64,000 nt of DNA, taken from contig CANTUZ010000012.1 in the NCBI GenBank assembly GCA_947846985.1, positions 20,484,135 to 20,548,134 on the forward strand, given 5' to 3'. Positions within the stretch are counted from its first letter, which is position 1. The number at the start of each line of letters is the position of its first letter. Below, piece by piece: positions 21,210 to 34,200 of the stretch. Both the position numbers and the translations under genes were made by a program. The stretch comes from Fratercula arctica (taxonomy: Eukaryota; Chordata; Aves; Charadriiformes; Alcidae). The notes beneath the pieces were generated by a model that was not told the DNA's origin, did not search any database, and worked only from the letters and a program-made list of their open reading frames with translations.

Positions 21210-23913
21210 CTGCGAACAGCAATAAACATTATTGATGTCACTCACGGAAAAGGTCAAAATTGCTCCCATTTTAGTGTCTGCATTTCCTGCGCTACAGCAC
21301 TTGGAGACATCTTGGTGCGATTCTGCACTGCAGCTATAGCAACTGTTCAACTGGCAGGGAACAAAACAACCCCCCCCCCCCCCCAACACTCTAAAATTAG
21401 AAATATGGGCCAAATTATAGCTCAGTGAAAGCTCATGGGTCACAAGGGCTGGTTGCAAAAGGAGGAGTTTGGCCCATGCTGTTTAAAGTCCCAGAGGGAT
21501 ATTTCTCTTTCGCGTGAAGGAAATATTTCGTCAGACAGCAATTTGCCAGGGTTATTGGTTCAGAGGCGACACCAGACCGTGCCTGTACGGCTTCAGCACA
21601 GCGCTGGCCCCCTCTGCGTTCTTTTGACTTTTATTTTCAGCATGGCATAAACAATCTAATTTAATAAATAGTACAGAAAAACACAGCATGCTGTCCCTCC
21701 TATGATTATTTTCCTTTGCAAATCTTCGAAAGGGCTATCTCAGTTTTGAGCAGGCAGAGCTTGCTTTAGTTCTCACGTTTCCATGCAGTGAATCCTCATT
21801 ACCAATTAGGGTGATAAGTGTATTTGAATGCGAAATAACAATTGCAGTCTCAATGAAATAAGCTCCTCATATAATGGAAATGGCAATTAAAAGCAAAAAC
21901 AAAAGCATCACACAACTGCAAAAGCTTCAATATCTGAGAGGCAAGCCTAGAAAAGTAAAAAATAATAAAAACACCACTTAAGATTTAGGACTTTTAGGAA
22001 TCAGGCCTGAAAGCTTCTCTGCAAACAAGCAAATCTCCCAAAGCACCATCAGCACTGGGGAGCCAGGGAGGAGACGGGAGGTACACGGTGGTGCTGCAGG
22101 TTGGCTCCCAAAGGCAGATTTTTGGCATTTGGGGTTTCACTACTAGGAAAGCACAGAAGTTGCTGTAGCAGCCAGCAAGGGCATGAAGTAGGTACTACCT
22201 GCCCTGAATCTCCAAGTTTTAGTTTTGCTTCAGCACAAAGAGAGCTTTGGTTTGTGAGTATTTAAGGAGGACTCCTTCCTCTCCCCCTAACAACAATGAA
22301 CTCCCTTTCAAGATGTGCAAAGAGGGAGAAGAAGTCAGGACTACAGTGCTAACTTTAAATTAAGGAAAGCTTTTCTGTTGGAGTCATACAAGGTGATAGC
22401 TCTGTAGAGCAGCATGGATATTTTTGAAACAGAAGCATAAAGCAGATGCTATTTTGAAGCGGGGGGGCTGATTTCTTTGCAGTTAAGAATTTATTTGCAA
22501 TTCTTTGCAATCAATTTCTTTTCAATTTCCTTAATTAATTAAGGAAAAAACTTTTTTTTGTGCTTAGAAAATCTCCCGGGGTTTTAAACTTTGGTTCTTT
22601 TGATGCTGCTTTTTTTTTTTCCCAGGTGTAGAAAAGAAAGTTTTACTAAATATAAACAGTCTTTTGCTCTGCACGTGCTATATCCTCCCCTCCACTGGGA
22701 AATCTGATGGAAGGAGAAGAGGTGAAGACTGGAGTGTCAAGAAGAAATTGAGACAGTTAGAATGCTACTGTAGTAATCTAATCTGGTATAAATGCAGCAT
22801 TAATTTTTTCATATCACTGGAAAAAGCATGTCTCCCTTTGCTCTGACACACTTGTTTTATTTGCAGGAGTTGATTTTAGACTTATTTCTTTGTAGTTAAA
22901 TTCATCAGACCTACTATTGATTAGACTGAATTAAGGATAAACAAAAGGTCATGCTGTTCAGAGGAAACTTGGTGCTCAGTTATTTTTTTCTGACGAACTA
23001 TTCTCTGACTGGGATGAATGGAAAAATTAATGTAGAACTTATTGCTTACTGCATATTGGATTCCATGAAGGTTATGCTAGACCATATTTTTGTTTTCTAA
23101 AAGAACATGAGTCCTCCTGTGCTGCTCTTTTTATTTCAGGCCAGTCCATCAGCTCTGGTGGACATGGCAAGGAATGGCATGTAGAAATGCTGGTACATTT
23201 CATACAACTTATGTTACCGTACTAAGCAGAAATCAGAGAAATACTTTGCTGCAAACAGGAGCCCCAGCTCAAAATTGTGCTATTTTCTGGTCACAATGAT
23301 TTCTGCAAAGTTCAGCCTGCTGCTCTAAACCCTGGCAGCTATCCTGGAGAAAGGATTTGTACCTCAATCAGGATCAAAACAAAACCCCACCTGCCTGAAA
23401 CCTGAATTAGTTCAAGTTCAGCTACACCGGTGGAACAAGGGCTAGGTTTCTTAAAGAGCATCTGGCAATAAGAACAGCTCTTATCTCACCACATCCCCTT
23501 CGTGAGAAGGGATGCATTCTTCCGCTTCTCCCTCGTGTACTTGTAAACCATCAAAGAACAACATTTACTGCCATCCGACTTGGGTCTCCTTCATTTTCTT
23601 CCTCTTATAAAGAATCCCACTTCCCCCTTGCAGCTAGGGAGAGTCTGGGAGAGTGACCTGGAGCGAGCTGCCGAGATGCGGCACACTCTGCAGAGCCCTC
23701 CAGAAGAAGCCGTGCTGGGCGGTGTTCTCACCGCCACGCAAACAGCTCGGGCAGGGCTTGCGCAGCGTAGCCTGGGAGCATGCTGGGGTTCGAATCCAAT
23801 ATTTTAGACATCTGTTTTTACCACCTGCTCATTAACAGAAGGTGGATTCTTTCTTCCCAGCAGCAGAAAGATAACTCATTGTGCCTTTCTGCTAATTACA
23901 TCTGTGCTCTTAC
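21210..23913 (-). other. DPYD: DPYD intron 22
   Basis: A 2,704-bp GT-AG intron between exons 22 and 23. It begins GTAAGAG (minus strand) and ends TTCGCAG. It holds a 15-base C run at 21,370-21,384 (G run in the pre-mRNA) about 160 bases from the acceptor. I recognise no repeat family and no other gene. Confidence 0.9.
21370..21384 (+). repeat. C15 homopolymer (G15 in DPYD pre-mRNA)
   Basis: Fifteen consecutive C on the plus strand inside DPYD intron 22, about 160 bases upstream of the exon 23 acceptor on the transcript strand. Confidence 0.95.
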
Positions 23914-24054
23914 CTGGTAGCCAGAATCATTACAGGTCATGTAACATTTGCCACAGTTGATACACATTTCCTCGTCAATCAGAGCCACAACTTGCTCTGT
24001 GTTGCAGAGCTCACCATATGTTCCAATATACTGCAGTGCTTTTCCAATTACATC
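23914..24054 (-). CDS. DPYD: DPYD exon 22 (residues about 923-969, first C-terminal 4Fe-4S cysteine motif)
   Basis: This 141-bp exon encodes 47 residues starting [17 protein letters not shown] and ending [14 protein letters not shown]. It carries a ferredoxin-type CxxCxxCxxxC motif at exon residues 31, 34, 37 and 41. In the 1025-residue numbering these are Cys953, 956, 959 and 963, the known ligands of the C-terminal 4Fe-4S clusters that relay electrons between the FAD domain and the FMN site across the dimer. The acceptor is a T-run ending CCCTAG, and the donor is CAG followed by GTAAGAG. Both borders are phase 0. The residue after GEL is Cys here; I recall Ser in human. That Cys is not a known cluster ligand. 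The exon is intact. Confidence 0.97.
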
Positions 24055-27000
24055 CTAGGGAAAAAAAAAATTATCGACTCATTTAGAAGATACCTAAGCA
24101 GTTTCGATAGCTGCGCAGGAGCAATTTCTAGTACTTTAATACAGAAGATTTGACCATGTGTTTTGATGTGGTTTAGGATTTTTCTTAAAAATTTCCAAGT
24201 TGCTGACCTTCATACCGTCTGTAAAATAGAAAGAATGCGCCATACAGGCACATTTTGAATGTAGGCAGCACTAGAAATACATATTTGTATACAAACAGTC
24301 TAAAAACAGGGTACACATTTAGTACATGATTTTGAATGTGCTATTGTTTTGCCATTACTATGTGAAACTTCAAGGAACAAAATGGAGCACAAAACAGGAG
24401 TGATAGGCTACTAACAATCCGATCGCCCTTGGTCATTTCTCATTAGCACAGATTTAAGAACTCACAGCAAGAAAAGAAAGGGGCATGATCAAATAAACTG
24501 ACAGAACAATTACTGCTTTTTTCTCTTTAGTAAGATGTGCAAATGACACGATCATCAGGTTTTTGCAGATATGGTACAGAAGTAAGCTGGGGGTCTAATC
24601 CTGCAAGTCTTGATTCAGTTCTGTTAACTTCACAGGGAGGAATTTGTGGCGTCAACCTTACGCATCTGTGCTGCAAAAGTAAAGGTGTATGGCAGGACAG
24701 CGTATGGGTACATACCACAGGGGGAAGACACGCCCTCTGAAAGAAGTTGTGGGGGACCTACCTGATGCAAACCATTTCCACTTTACATGAAGAGAAACTG
24801 CACAGTTCAGTGGCAGTTCAGCTTCACTGAGTCAATGGTAGAGATGGGACAAGTCCCAGGTCCTTTGGGCTACAGCTATCCCCCGGTTAAATTAGTTTAA
24901 CTTGTGGAAGGATAGCGCAGGTGATGAACATGACTGCATTTTAAAAGATTTGCTCTGTGGCACTGTAGTGGTTGCCTGGATATTTTGTGAGTTTATTAAG
25001 CACGCTTCTACAACAGTTCCCGTGTTGCAAAACAAGCTTGATGTTATGTGCAAGATTCTACATTTTTAAGATAAAGTTGGGCTCAGTAAATGAAGGTTAT
25101 GTGATCCAACAACACATTTTACTTTTGCTTTAAAAAGGGGTATAACTGTTAAGTATTAGAAATCTCAGTGAGTGATAGGAGAGCAGAACTGGCTTCAAAG
25201 TCATTCTGCTGTAATAAACCAAGAAGTCATTATGATTTTGATTATGGAATTTAATCCAAGTCAATTGAAAAATGTCAAGATCAAGCCAAATATGAGACGC
25301 AGACAAGTCTGCCCAGAATTATAAGCTTCAAAGTGTTTGCCTTTGGTCTTGCATCACCAAGAAACATGATACAGTTTTGTTTTTGTATTTTGTTTCTCAA
25401 TATTTTTTGAAGAAGCAATAGTTACCTTATTCCTATCAGTCAAAAAAAAAACCATTCTGAACTGATTACCAAACATTTTAAGTGTGTAGTAGTATGCTAT
25501 ATTTAACCTGTATAATTTATGTTGACTACAATGCTCTATATATTTTTTTCAGTTCTCATTGCAGAAGAGCTGGATTACATTAACTTAAGTTTCCATTGCA
25601 GATCTTATTTTGGGCAGCCTTACTTTCAAACAAAGCCACATCAGAGCAATATGGTAATATAGCATCATTGATGTTAGCTCTAAAGGAAAGCTCTGCTACA
25701 AGAATTAAATGCAAAAATGGGTCCAACCTTGTCTTCCAGAGTCTGCTGAGAACTTGCAACAACAGCTCTGCTTCCTGAATGAATGAATGACTCCCATTCA
25801 TCTCAGGGAAGTTTTAACTTTGAGGCCTACCTGGCCTTCAGCACTTAAATTACAACAGTGTCTTTATGCAATGAGACAAATTTCTTTGTTCGCTGGATGC
25901 AGTGGTAGGATCTATGAAGCTGCTCTTAGTGACTGTTGAGGCAGGAAATTCAACCATATCCTAAGCCCGGGAAGAAGGACAGGGAATTTGTACTGTTTTC
26001 TTGTTCCAAAAACATTCAAATATTTTCTCTTTGCCAAACCCCTGAGCTGCTGACATGTGAAATACCTTGGTTGCATTCATTCAATGCTAAAAGCCTTCCA
26101 GTTCTTCTCAGCAACATGCAGAGAACATTAATGCTCTTCCAGCATAAAACAGCTATGGCACGTTGCTAAAGGCAGCATGATGAGTGTGGACAGGCGACTG
26201 TAAGTGAGCAAGTTATCACAGCTTAATGAGTTAGCACTCATCAATAGAGCTGTGCAAGCTGATTATGTGCATGGTCCAAATTCACTGCAAATTTGAAGTA
26301 AAATCTGTTTGCTTAAACCACTGTAAAAGGTCAATTAAGTACTAGGAAAGTGTTACAGCTAATACTTCTTGCTTTGGTGTTGCAAAGGTCTAGACGTGGA
26401 CACGCAGCCCTTTATTGTGGCTCCACTGATGAGCTCCAGTAACTAACTCAACCAAATGTGATTGCTTAGGAACTGCTCGCACCCCTGTATTTTCATTTCC
26501 ACGTCTTACTCTGAAAAGTTCATGGATTTAGTGGGAATTGCTCAGCAGTTTTCAGATTGCTACAGTTCTCAGGTTTCTGAGGTCTTCTGTATCAGTTGAA
26601 AAATTGTAGTTGTAGAATTCAGCTCCAGCTTGTTTCAAGTCTCATGTAGGCTTGTCTGTACCATACCTGCTGCAGGTTTCACAATACATGTGTCTTTTGT
26701 GTGATCTACTGCCCCCAGCAATACTAAGTATCCTGTAAGCCTCTCTTTTGTGTATATAGCTCCCAGACGTTCCAATGTCCAATGACAGACGTTGTGTATG
26801 TCACAAAAAATGCATGTGTCATCTGCAAGTACTGGGCTGTGTACTGAAGAATTTGAAGAAATGATGTAAAACTTGTACAACATACAATAAAGTAGCTTTC
26901 CTTTGCCTGCTCATGTTGTAAAAGCATCAACATGGGGAGGTTCTTGATAGTGAACGGCTTTTTAATCTAACAAAAGCAGATGTGTAAACAGCACAGGTAA

Positions 27001-28114
27001 TTAACAATTTTCTTGGGGATGTTCTGGATTCACATTTGTATTCTTTAAATATTGTTTGGATGTTAACAAAATGCACGAAGCTCAAGCAGGTTGCAGAGAT
27101 GAGCTACTCAAATAATCCTGGGATGGAGGGCCTTGCTTGTGAGGGAAGACAAAAAGCGCCTAACAAGATGTTTAGCCTAGGAAGATGAAGGCAGAGCAGG
27201 AATATGATGTCTCTTTATATATACATCAGGGAGGGAAAACAGCTATTTAAGTTAAATGACAATGTTGGCACAGGAACACATGATTATAAACCAGCCATGA
27301 ATAAATTTAAAGCTGGAAATTAGGAAAGGCTTTTTACATGGGAAAGGAGTGAGGTAGTTAATGGCCTTCCAGAGAGGCAGCTGGGGGACAGGAGGGAGAC
27401 AGTCAAGGCTTAGGACAGCATTAGGTAGCTCAGGAAACGGTTGCTTAGAAGAACATGATCAAAATAGACTTTTCCAGCTACAAACTTACAAAGGGAATAA
27501 CAAAAACAATGCATATGGCATGGTGATTTCTGAATTTGTAACCAAGTCTCACTTCTCACAGCTCACAAAATACACTTCTGGGGTCTTAGAATCCCAAGCA
27601 GGGAGGATGATGGCATTTTAGAGGCCTGAAGGTGATTTTGAAAGACTGTGTCAATGATTTACTGCTTATTTAGACTCCTGGGTGTTGTGTCTTTTAATCA
27701 CTTCTTTCTCTCAAGCAAAAACTGTATCTTTATTCATTTGCAAAGTTTCAAGACTTTATTGACTAAAAAAGCAATGGTACTTAAAAGATGTTTTGCAGGT
27801 GCACTCTTTTACAGCATCTCAAGCTATCTCAGAGCTTCTTGTTTCCATCAAATCATAAACGTTTGGAACAAAATAAACAGTGCAGCAAGAAATAATCAGC
27901 CTTCACTGTTTAAAGTGCAGTTTCACTCCAAAAAGCAACTGTCTAAAATGGCACTCTGGGATTCCACACTTGGTATATCTCAATGGCCTCCGGATCAAAT
28001 TTGCACTGTTTACAGTATAATGTTTTTTTTGCCAACTGCCAGACCTGCAAACAGAAGCCAGGTTTTGAAAGTCAAGCTGTGCTCTTTCTGGCTTATGCAT
28101 TACCAACAGCAATT

Positions 28115-28135
28115 AAAAAAAAAAAAAAAAAAAAA
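28115..28135 (+). repeat. A21 homopolymer in DPYD intron 21
   Basis: Twenty-one A followed by GAAAAG. It could be the tail of an old retroposed sequence, but I found no recognisable element body upstream and no clear flanking duplication. Confidence 0.9.
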
Positions 28136-30309
28136 GAAAAGCTGGAAGTTAAATTTTGTCCTGAGTTACACCTTTGCAATCTCAGGGACCTAGGGTGCTC
28201 CTTTTGATTACTGCTGTGCTGCCCCACTCTTCTCAACAAAACCGTACTGTAGCAACTGGCAGAGGAATTTAGTCCTGCAACTGGAACTGGCAGGGAATTC
28301 AGTTGCTATGGAGAGAATCAGAGCAGAATCCATTAGTTTTATGTTACTAATGAGTACAGAAAAAAAATTCATTTTGTCACTAAGCTAGGCAGATGTGGGT
28401 TTGAGTATACACGGGGAGCAGATCTGTTCAGTAGGGTATTATTTTTACAATGCTATTTTTATTACTATAGCTGCATTTTTAATGTTAATATATAAAACAT
28501 TTTATGGTGATTATCTTTCCACTAGCCATCATATTAGTAAACTTCAATTTGTAAATACATTTCATGGTTCAGGTATGACTCCTTGTAGATCTGCTGTTTC
28601 TGTCTTCATGCAGACCATGCTGTAATAGACCACACTGTGCTCTAGAGATGATGAACATCCCAGGCCCCTCGCTGGATCATTAGAAAGCCGTACACAGTGC
28701 AGGTACTGCATCTCATATAGCAACTTCAAAGGGAACACGCATGCTTGTCCTCTTATTGCTCTTTTTGAGCCACCATAAAAGGCTTTGCACGTCATGCTGT
28801 GTTCAGGAGAAAGGTTCACTGACCGTGACAGCAACAGCAGGTAAGGAAAGCAGGGTAGTTTTTACATTACCAGAAGCAGAGGTCTGCCTGTTGTGAACAG
28901 CAGTCTGTCCTAAGGACAGGCCTCAACCTCAGGCTTCAGGTCTCCATGGGATCATTGACCATGATACAAATGCTGAAGTTGATTCACCACCAAATAATAT
29001 AAAAAACTCCTAACAAAGCACCTGACATTTATATAGCAAAGTTGCGCGCTTGATCCCAGGTACTCTGTTCATTATTATTTATGGGGTGTTTGGGCAGTTC
29101 TCAGGATTCAGTAGGTTGTGAAAGAACAAGGGGCTGTGCAGAAGTGCACTCACTAGGCTACAGAGAGAGCACGGAAAGGGGGTGAAACGTTGCAAAGAAA
29201 GTAAATGACTCTCTGTACCAGTGTTTATCTCCATTAGGGAGATACCTGCCTTCCACCCGTTCTTTTTCAGTAACAAAGGTGAGGTACTGTCAGAGAGAGA
29301 GTGATATGAAAAGAAGAAATGTTAAAAAAAATATTATGGATTAAAGAAGAAAAAGTCACCAGAATCTGTGGGTACATGACCAAGGTCAATTTACAGTAAA
29401 GTGGCTAACAAAAACATGTAATCTCATTAAAACCAACTTTACATTGGAAGATTACAGTTGCCTTGCCAATAGTTAAAAAGGTTATTAAATGTGCTCTGGG
29501 ATTTAGGGACCTCTAAGCCTTGTTTCAGTAAAGCAAGTTAAACAGTCGCAGTACTAGCTAAAGAGGGACTTACAAAATACCTCAAATGAACCTTTACTAC
29601 TTAATTCAATATGGTTTCTATAATGAACATTATGCTTCGTGAATCTATCACAATTCTTTATGAAGACTATGATGCAATAAATACAAAAAAATGACTGGTA
29701 AATTTTATGTTTCAATAGGCCTCTGACACATTCTGAAATTAAGTAGACAGGAAGTGGGATTGCAAGTTGGCTAAACAATGAAAAAATAAAGAGCTGGAAT
29801 ACAACGATCAGTGTTCAGAAAAGGCAAAATGTTAACAGAGTAAAGTGTCTCAATTATCTGGTTTAGATATGATGCTGCGTAATATGCCTGCGTGTGTTTC
29901 AGGAGAAGATTTGAACCAGAAGACTATAGACTTGACACAGATTTTAGTTTAAACTAAATTAAAGAAAACCCAGGAGATTTCATAGGTATTTTATAAAACT
30001 AGATGAACAGTGAAAAAATGCAGTTTGACAAATAGCATATCAAAATAAGTAACTTTTGCTATTCTTGTGAACAGATACATTCTAGATAAAAGAAAGCTGC
30101 AAGAGAAAACAGCAGGAGACAGCATGGACACCTCATGAAAACTTCTGCTCGATGTGCTGTTCTGACAAGAGACAAGCAAACTAGCAAGACATTAAGATAG
30201 AAAATAGCACCGTAATTACTGTAATGCTGTTGTTATATTCATCGGCCATGATCTGCAATACACAGTCATTCCAGTTTTACATACAGTAACACAGTGCCCT
30301 TCCTATGGG

Positions 30310-31160
30310 CTGCTAGTGCTATGGCAGCCTTGCAGAGGGATCTAGGTAGACTGGGGCACTGGGCAATGATTAATGAGATGAAATTTAACAAGTCCAAATG
30401 CCAGATTCTGCACCCAGGATGGAGTAACGCCCGGCACAAGTGTAAATTGGGAGAGGAGTGCCTGGAGAGCAGAAAGGCATCTGGGGGTGCTGGTCAACAG
30501 CAGGCTCAATAGGAGTCAGCAGTGTGCCCTCAGCCAAGAGGGCAAACCGCATCGTGGGGTGCAGCAAACAGCATAGCCAGCTGGTCAATGGAGGAGATTA
30601 TCCTGCTGTAGTTAGCACTGGTACAGCCTCACCTTGAGTACTGCCTGCAGTTCGGGGCCCCAAGGATGTTAAGGTACTCAAATGCATCTAGAGGAGGGTA
30701 ACAAAGCTGGTGAAAGTGCTGGAAGGAGTGTCCTATGAGGAGCAGCTAATGAGTCTTGGGTTGTCTAGTTTGGAGAAAAGGAGGCTGAGGGGCGACCTTA
30801 TTGCTCTCTACAGCTTTATGCGGAGGGGAAGTGGGGAGGGAGGTGCAGATCTCTTCTCCCTGGTATCCAGTGACAGGACACATGGGAATGGTTCAAAGCT
30901 GTGCCAGTGGAGGCTTAGACTAGACATTAGGAAGCATTTCTTTACCAAAAGCATTTCTTTACCATTAGGAAGCATTTCTTTACCATGTTTACCAAAACAC
31001 TGGAACAGGCTTCCTAGAGAGGTGGCCGATGCCCCAGGCCTGTCAGTGTTTAAGAGGCATTTGGACAATGCCCTTAATAACAGGCTGTAACTTTTGATCA
31101 GCCCTGAATTGGTCAGGCAGTTGGACTAGATGGTCATTGTAGGTCCTTTCCAACTGAAAT
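30310..31160 (+). mobile_element. CR1 LINE 3' fragment, plus orientation
   Basis: Plus-strand translation gives fragments typical of the CR1 RT C-terminus: MKFNKSKCQILHPG, a broken middle part, then from about 30,713 a readable stretch with SYEEQLMSLGLSSLEKRRLRG, DIRKHFFT and KHWNRLPREVADAPGLSVFK, ending at a stop at 31,088-31,090. The short CR1 3'UTR follows ('GGACTAGATGGTCATTGTAGGTCCTTTCCAAC') and runs into a pentanucleotide array. The 5' side is truncated near 30.31 kb. A local duplication interrupts the frame at 30,926-30,984. It lies in DPYD intron 21, antisense to the gene. Confidence 0.92.
30926..30984 (+). repeat. Local tandem duplication inside the CR1 ORF
   Basis: The 21-base unit ATTAGGAAGCATTTCTTTACC at 30,926-30,946 recurs at 30,964-30,984. 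A partial unit AAAAGCATTTCTTTACC lies between them (30,947-30,963). The matching CR1 protein segment is lengthened accordingly after DIRKHFFT. Confidence 0.85.
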
Positions 31161-31268
31161 CTATTCTATTCTATTCTATTCTATTCTATTCTATTCTATT
31201 CTATTCTATTCTATTCTATTCTATTCTTATTCCATTCCATTCCATTCCATGCCTTCCATTCCGTTCCA
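31161..31268 (+). repeat. (CTATT)n / (CCATT)n microsatellite at the CR1 3' end
   Basis: About 66 bases of near-perfect CTATT units (31,161-31,226, about 13 copies) pass into CCATT-type units with interruptions up to about 31,268. The array directly abuts the CR1 3'UTR. CR1 elements normally end in two or three short ATTCTRTG-like units, so this is an expansion and shift of the terminal repeat. Confidence 0.95.
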
Positions 31269-34200
31269 GAACCACTAGAAGCAGTCCTTCTACAGTCAGT
31301 GGGGAGGGAAAGAGGAGGTTTGGACTCTAAGATTTCTCCCCATATCTGAAGACTAACTTAAATTTTCTTAAACTGTCCCGTGTAATGAGAATATTCTCGG
31401 AGGTACCGTGATAGAGAAGGGATCATTATGGGCTACTGCAGGAGATTGTTGCTGTGATTCATGTTGGAGCAGATACTTGGGAGAAGCAGACATCATAGAG
31501 TCCCATAAATTATGGCAGACGTGCGTAGTTCCACCTGAAATATGCCACAGCTCCATGTTTATGATGAAGATTACAATATGGTCTTTTCCAGGCAGGCAAG
31601 CACAAGCCAAAACTACTCATGTTGAACATATATGTTCATATATATGTGCATATACATGCGTGTAACCTATCTGTACACACAAGGGTGAAAAATAGTTCAA
31701 ATAAATACAAGGAATTTAAGCTTGAGGATCTCTATGGATATATTTCCAACAGATGGAACAACACGTCATGCCCTAGCTAAGCTGACAAACAGAGCTATGC
31801 CAGAGCATTTAAACTACCAAAGAGGGCAATCTCTACAGCAAGACTTGGGGAGTAAAAAAGAAATAAATAAAGTAAGCAGATAAACACTGACTGGATATTA
31901 TGGTATAGGCCCTGAAGGACAAAGAATTAATTATTAGGAAAAAACCACAAGAATGTATAAGGAAAGAAAATAAAGTAATAAGGAGGTAACCTGAGGTAGG
32001 CAAATACATGTGTGAGAGCTGTACAAAAATGCAACTGAAAAGAAAAGATCCAGGGCACATATCCACATACGGCAGAAATTCTGATATTACAGACAAGCGA
32101 GAAACAACTCTGCTGAATATCAAAGTGTGCAGTTTCAATTAATATTGAAAAATAGAGAAAATAAAGAGAAAAGCCATGGGGAAAGCCATCCAAAAATTAA
32201 ATTAGATTTTGGATAATCACAGAGGGTTTTTAAATCTATTAAAAAAGGCATTTGGGCAGCACGTGTAATTTAAACAAATGTTGGAATTTGCATATCACCA
32301 ACCGAACAGCCGATTAGACAGATGAGGGAGTTCTGGGCAGGCATCAGAAGATTTGCAGCAACCCTCCAAAAATACAACCAGCCGAAGCAGGGGTCATAGC
32401 TCTTTCAAGGACAGCTGTCTTTCAGGTCCGATCAGCTTTCAATCGCACCTCTTCACTGCCCCAGAGAACTAGAGTTCAGCTGGGAGTAGCTATAAGAGCC
32501 GACCATTCCCACCCCCGGATATCCTAGTCTGAACTAACAGAACATATTCTCTCCTCTGTCTAGAGGGCCATCCAAGACAGAACTGCTTGGAGATGGTCTG
32601 GAATTTGTAAGTTTAAACGTGAATACTTCTTGGACAGTTACAAATAAATCACTCAAGTTTGAGCCCCTCTGCCTCTCTCCATGGAGAATTCCTGATCAGG
32701 GAAAGGGTATCAGATAAGTCACCTTTATTCATTAAGCTTCATTCAGCTTCCTTAATGAATATTCTGAATCTTCCTGGCAGATTCTTCTCCACAATATAAT
32801 AATGGATAGATCTATAAGTAATAAACTTTATTAAAACCCCTCTTTGTAGTGGCAAGTTCCCTACTTCAAGCAAAACCCAGGTATTTTCCTATTTCTTAGT
32901 GGGCATCTGTCATTGCTGTTTTTCTGATGGTTAAAACATTCCTTTCTAAAGAGATGGTCAGACTGAAAGACTGTCGAGAATCAGCTTTGGGGGTTCCTAA
33001 TTTCTTCTAATTGCTTCAGTGTTTTTCAGTGTTTTCATTTGTTTAAATCAAGGTGTGAGAAGGACACTAACCCAATTTCTCTGGCTGAGAAGCTCCTCAC
33101 AGACACCACACAAAAGTATTCAATGTCTTTATAAGCAAAAGTTTTGTTCTAGGGAATTCATTTTCCTCTTCCCTGCAGTAGGGCCTCTTTTCTTCTTTTT
33201 AATCTATCTCCTACTACTTCGTTCTTTTTTGCTTTTGTACTTGGAGTTTTGCTTGATAAATTATTGACCTCAACTTTTTATTTATGTTTTTTTCAAGTCT
33301 TTATGTCTGTTTTTCCCCTCTTGCTAAACTTTTTCCTTCATTCAGTTTATTTGCTTTTGGATGGTATCAGTTTTTTAGTTTTCTGCTGTTTTCAGAAGCA
33401 AGCTATCTCATTGAAAATGCAGTTATTGGCTGTTGCTTCTTCTTTCTCTTTTTCCCTACATCAATACTCTCCCTCCAAAGAGAACAGAACCATAAAACCT
33501 CTGAGGTCAAGTAGGCTTTGAAAATGCTCATCATAGAGGGAAAAAAAGGAGCAGATTGCTGTTCTTTGGAACTTTTTGTATACATAAAGAAGGGAACCTC
33601 AGCACAAGAGGAGGTGAGCGATTTTCAATAACGTGACATAAACCAAAATAAGCAGTCCAAAAAACTGTGAGAGGTATACGGAAGTAGCAAACTATTTAAC
33701 TTAAATAGGAAGATGACTCAAAACTTCTTCTTGGCTGGTTCTGCAGTTCTACCAGCTAGCTTGGAATACTGCATGTGTTGGTAAACTGCAATATTCCCTT
33801 CGGAATTATGTGTTATTTTGAGCCACTGCTTATATTGTATATTATGTTTGGCCTTATTTTTGCAGGAATTCTCACAGGTCTGATCATACAATGAAAGTTA
33901 CCTATCTATAGATATCTGATATTCTCACATATATGAGGAAGACAGTCAACAAGCTCAACAGATACAATTTTCACACTGCTTTATAAAAAGGCCTACATGA
34001 GAATCCTGATTTAAAAAAAAAAAATATTTTTTTTTTCCTGCTTCATTTTCCTATTCAGACGTGAAGTTTAAGTAAGGTCTAAAGTGGACATCCAGAATAA
34101 TTAGCTTCTGACGTTTCTTTTTATTGACATTTATTGGCTACCTAAGGGAAAGGAAAAGCTCCAATGTATGGATTATGCAGTAGATGAGGTCACAGGTTTT

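Noticed and set aside
27648..28193. 181-codon plus-strand frame, the longest in the window, ending after an A21 tract
   Set aside because: Low-information hydrophobic composition, a lysine run produced by the homopolymer, and location within DPYD intron 21. A retrocopy was considered, but no parent gene or flanking duplication could be recognised.
33019..33521. Several overlapping plus-strand frames rich in Phe, Leu and Ser
   Set aside because: They arise from a pyrimidine-rich stretch of DPYD intron 21, not from membrane protein coding sequence.
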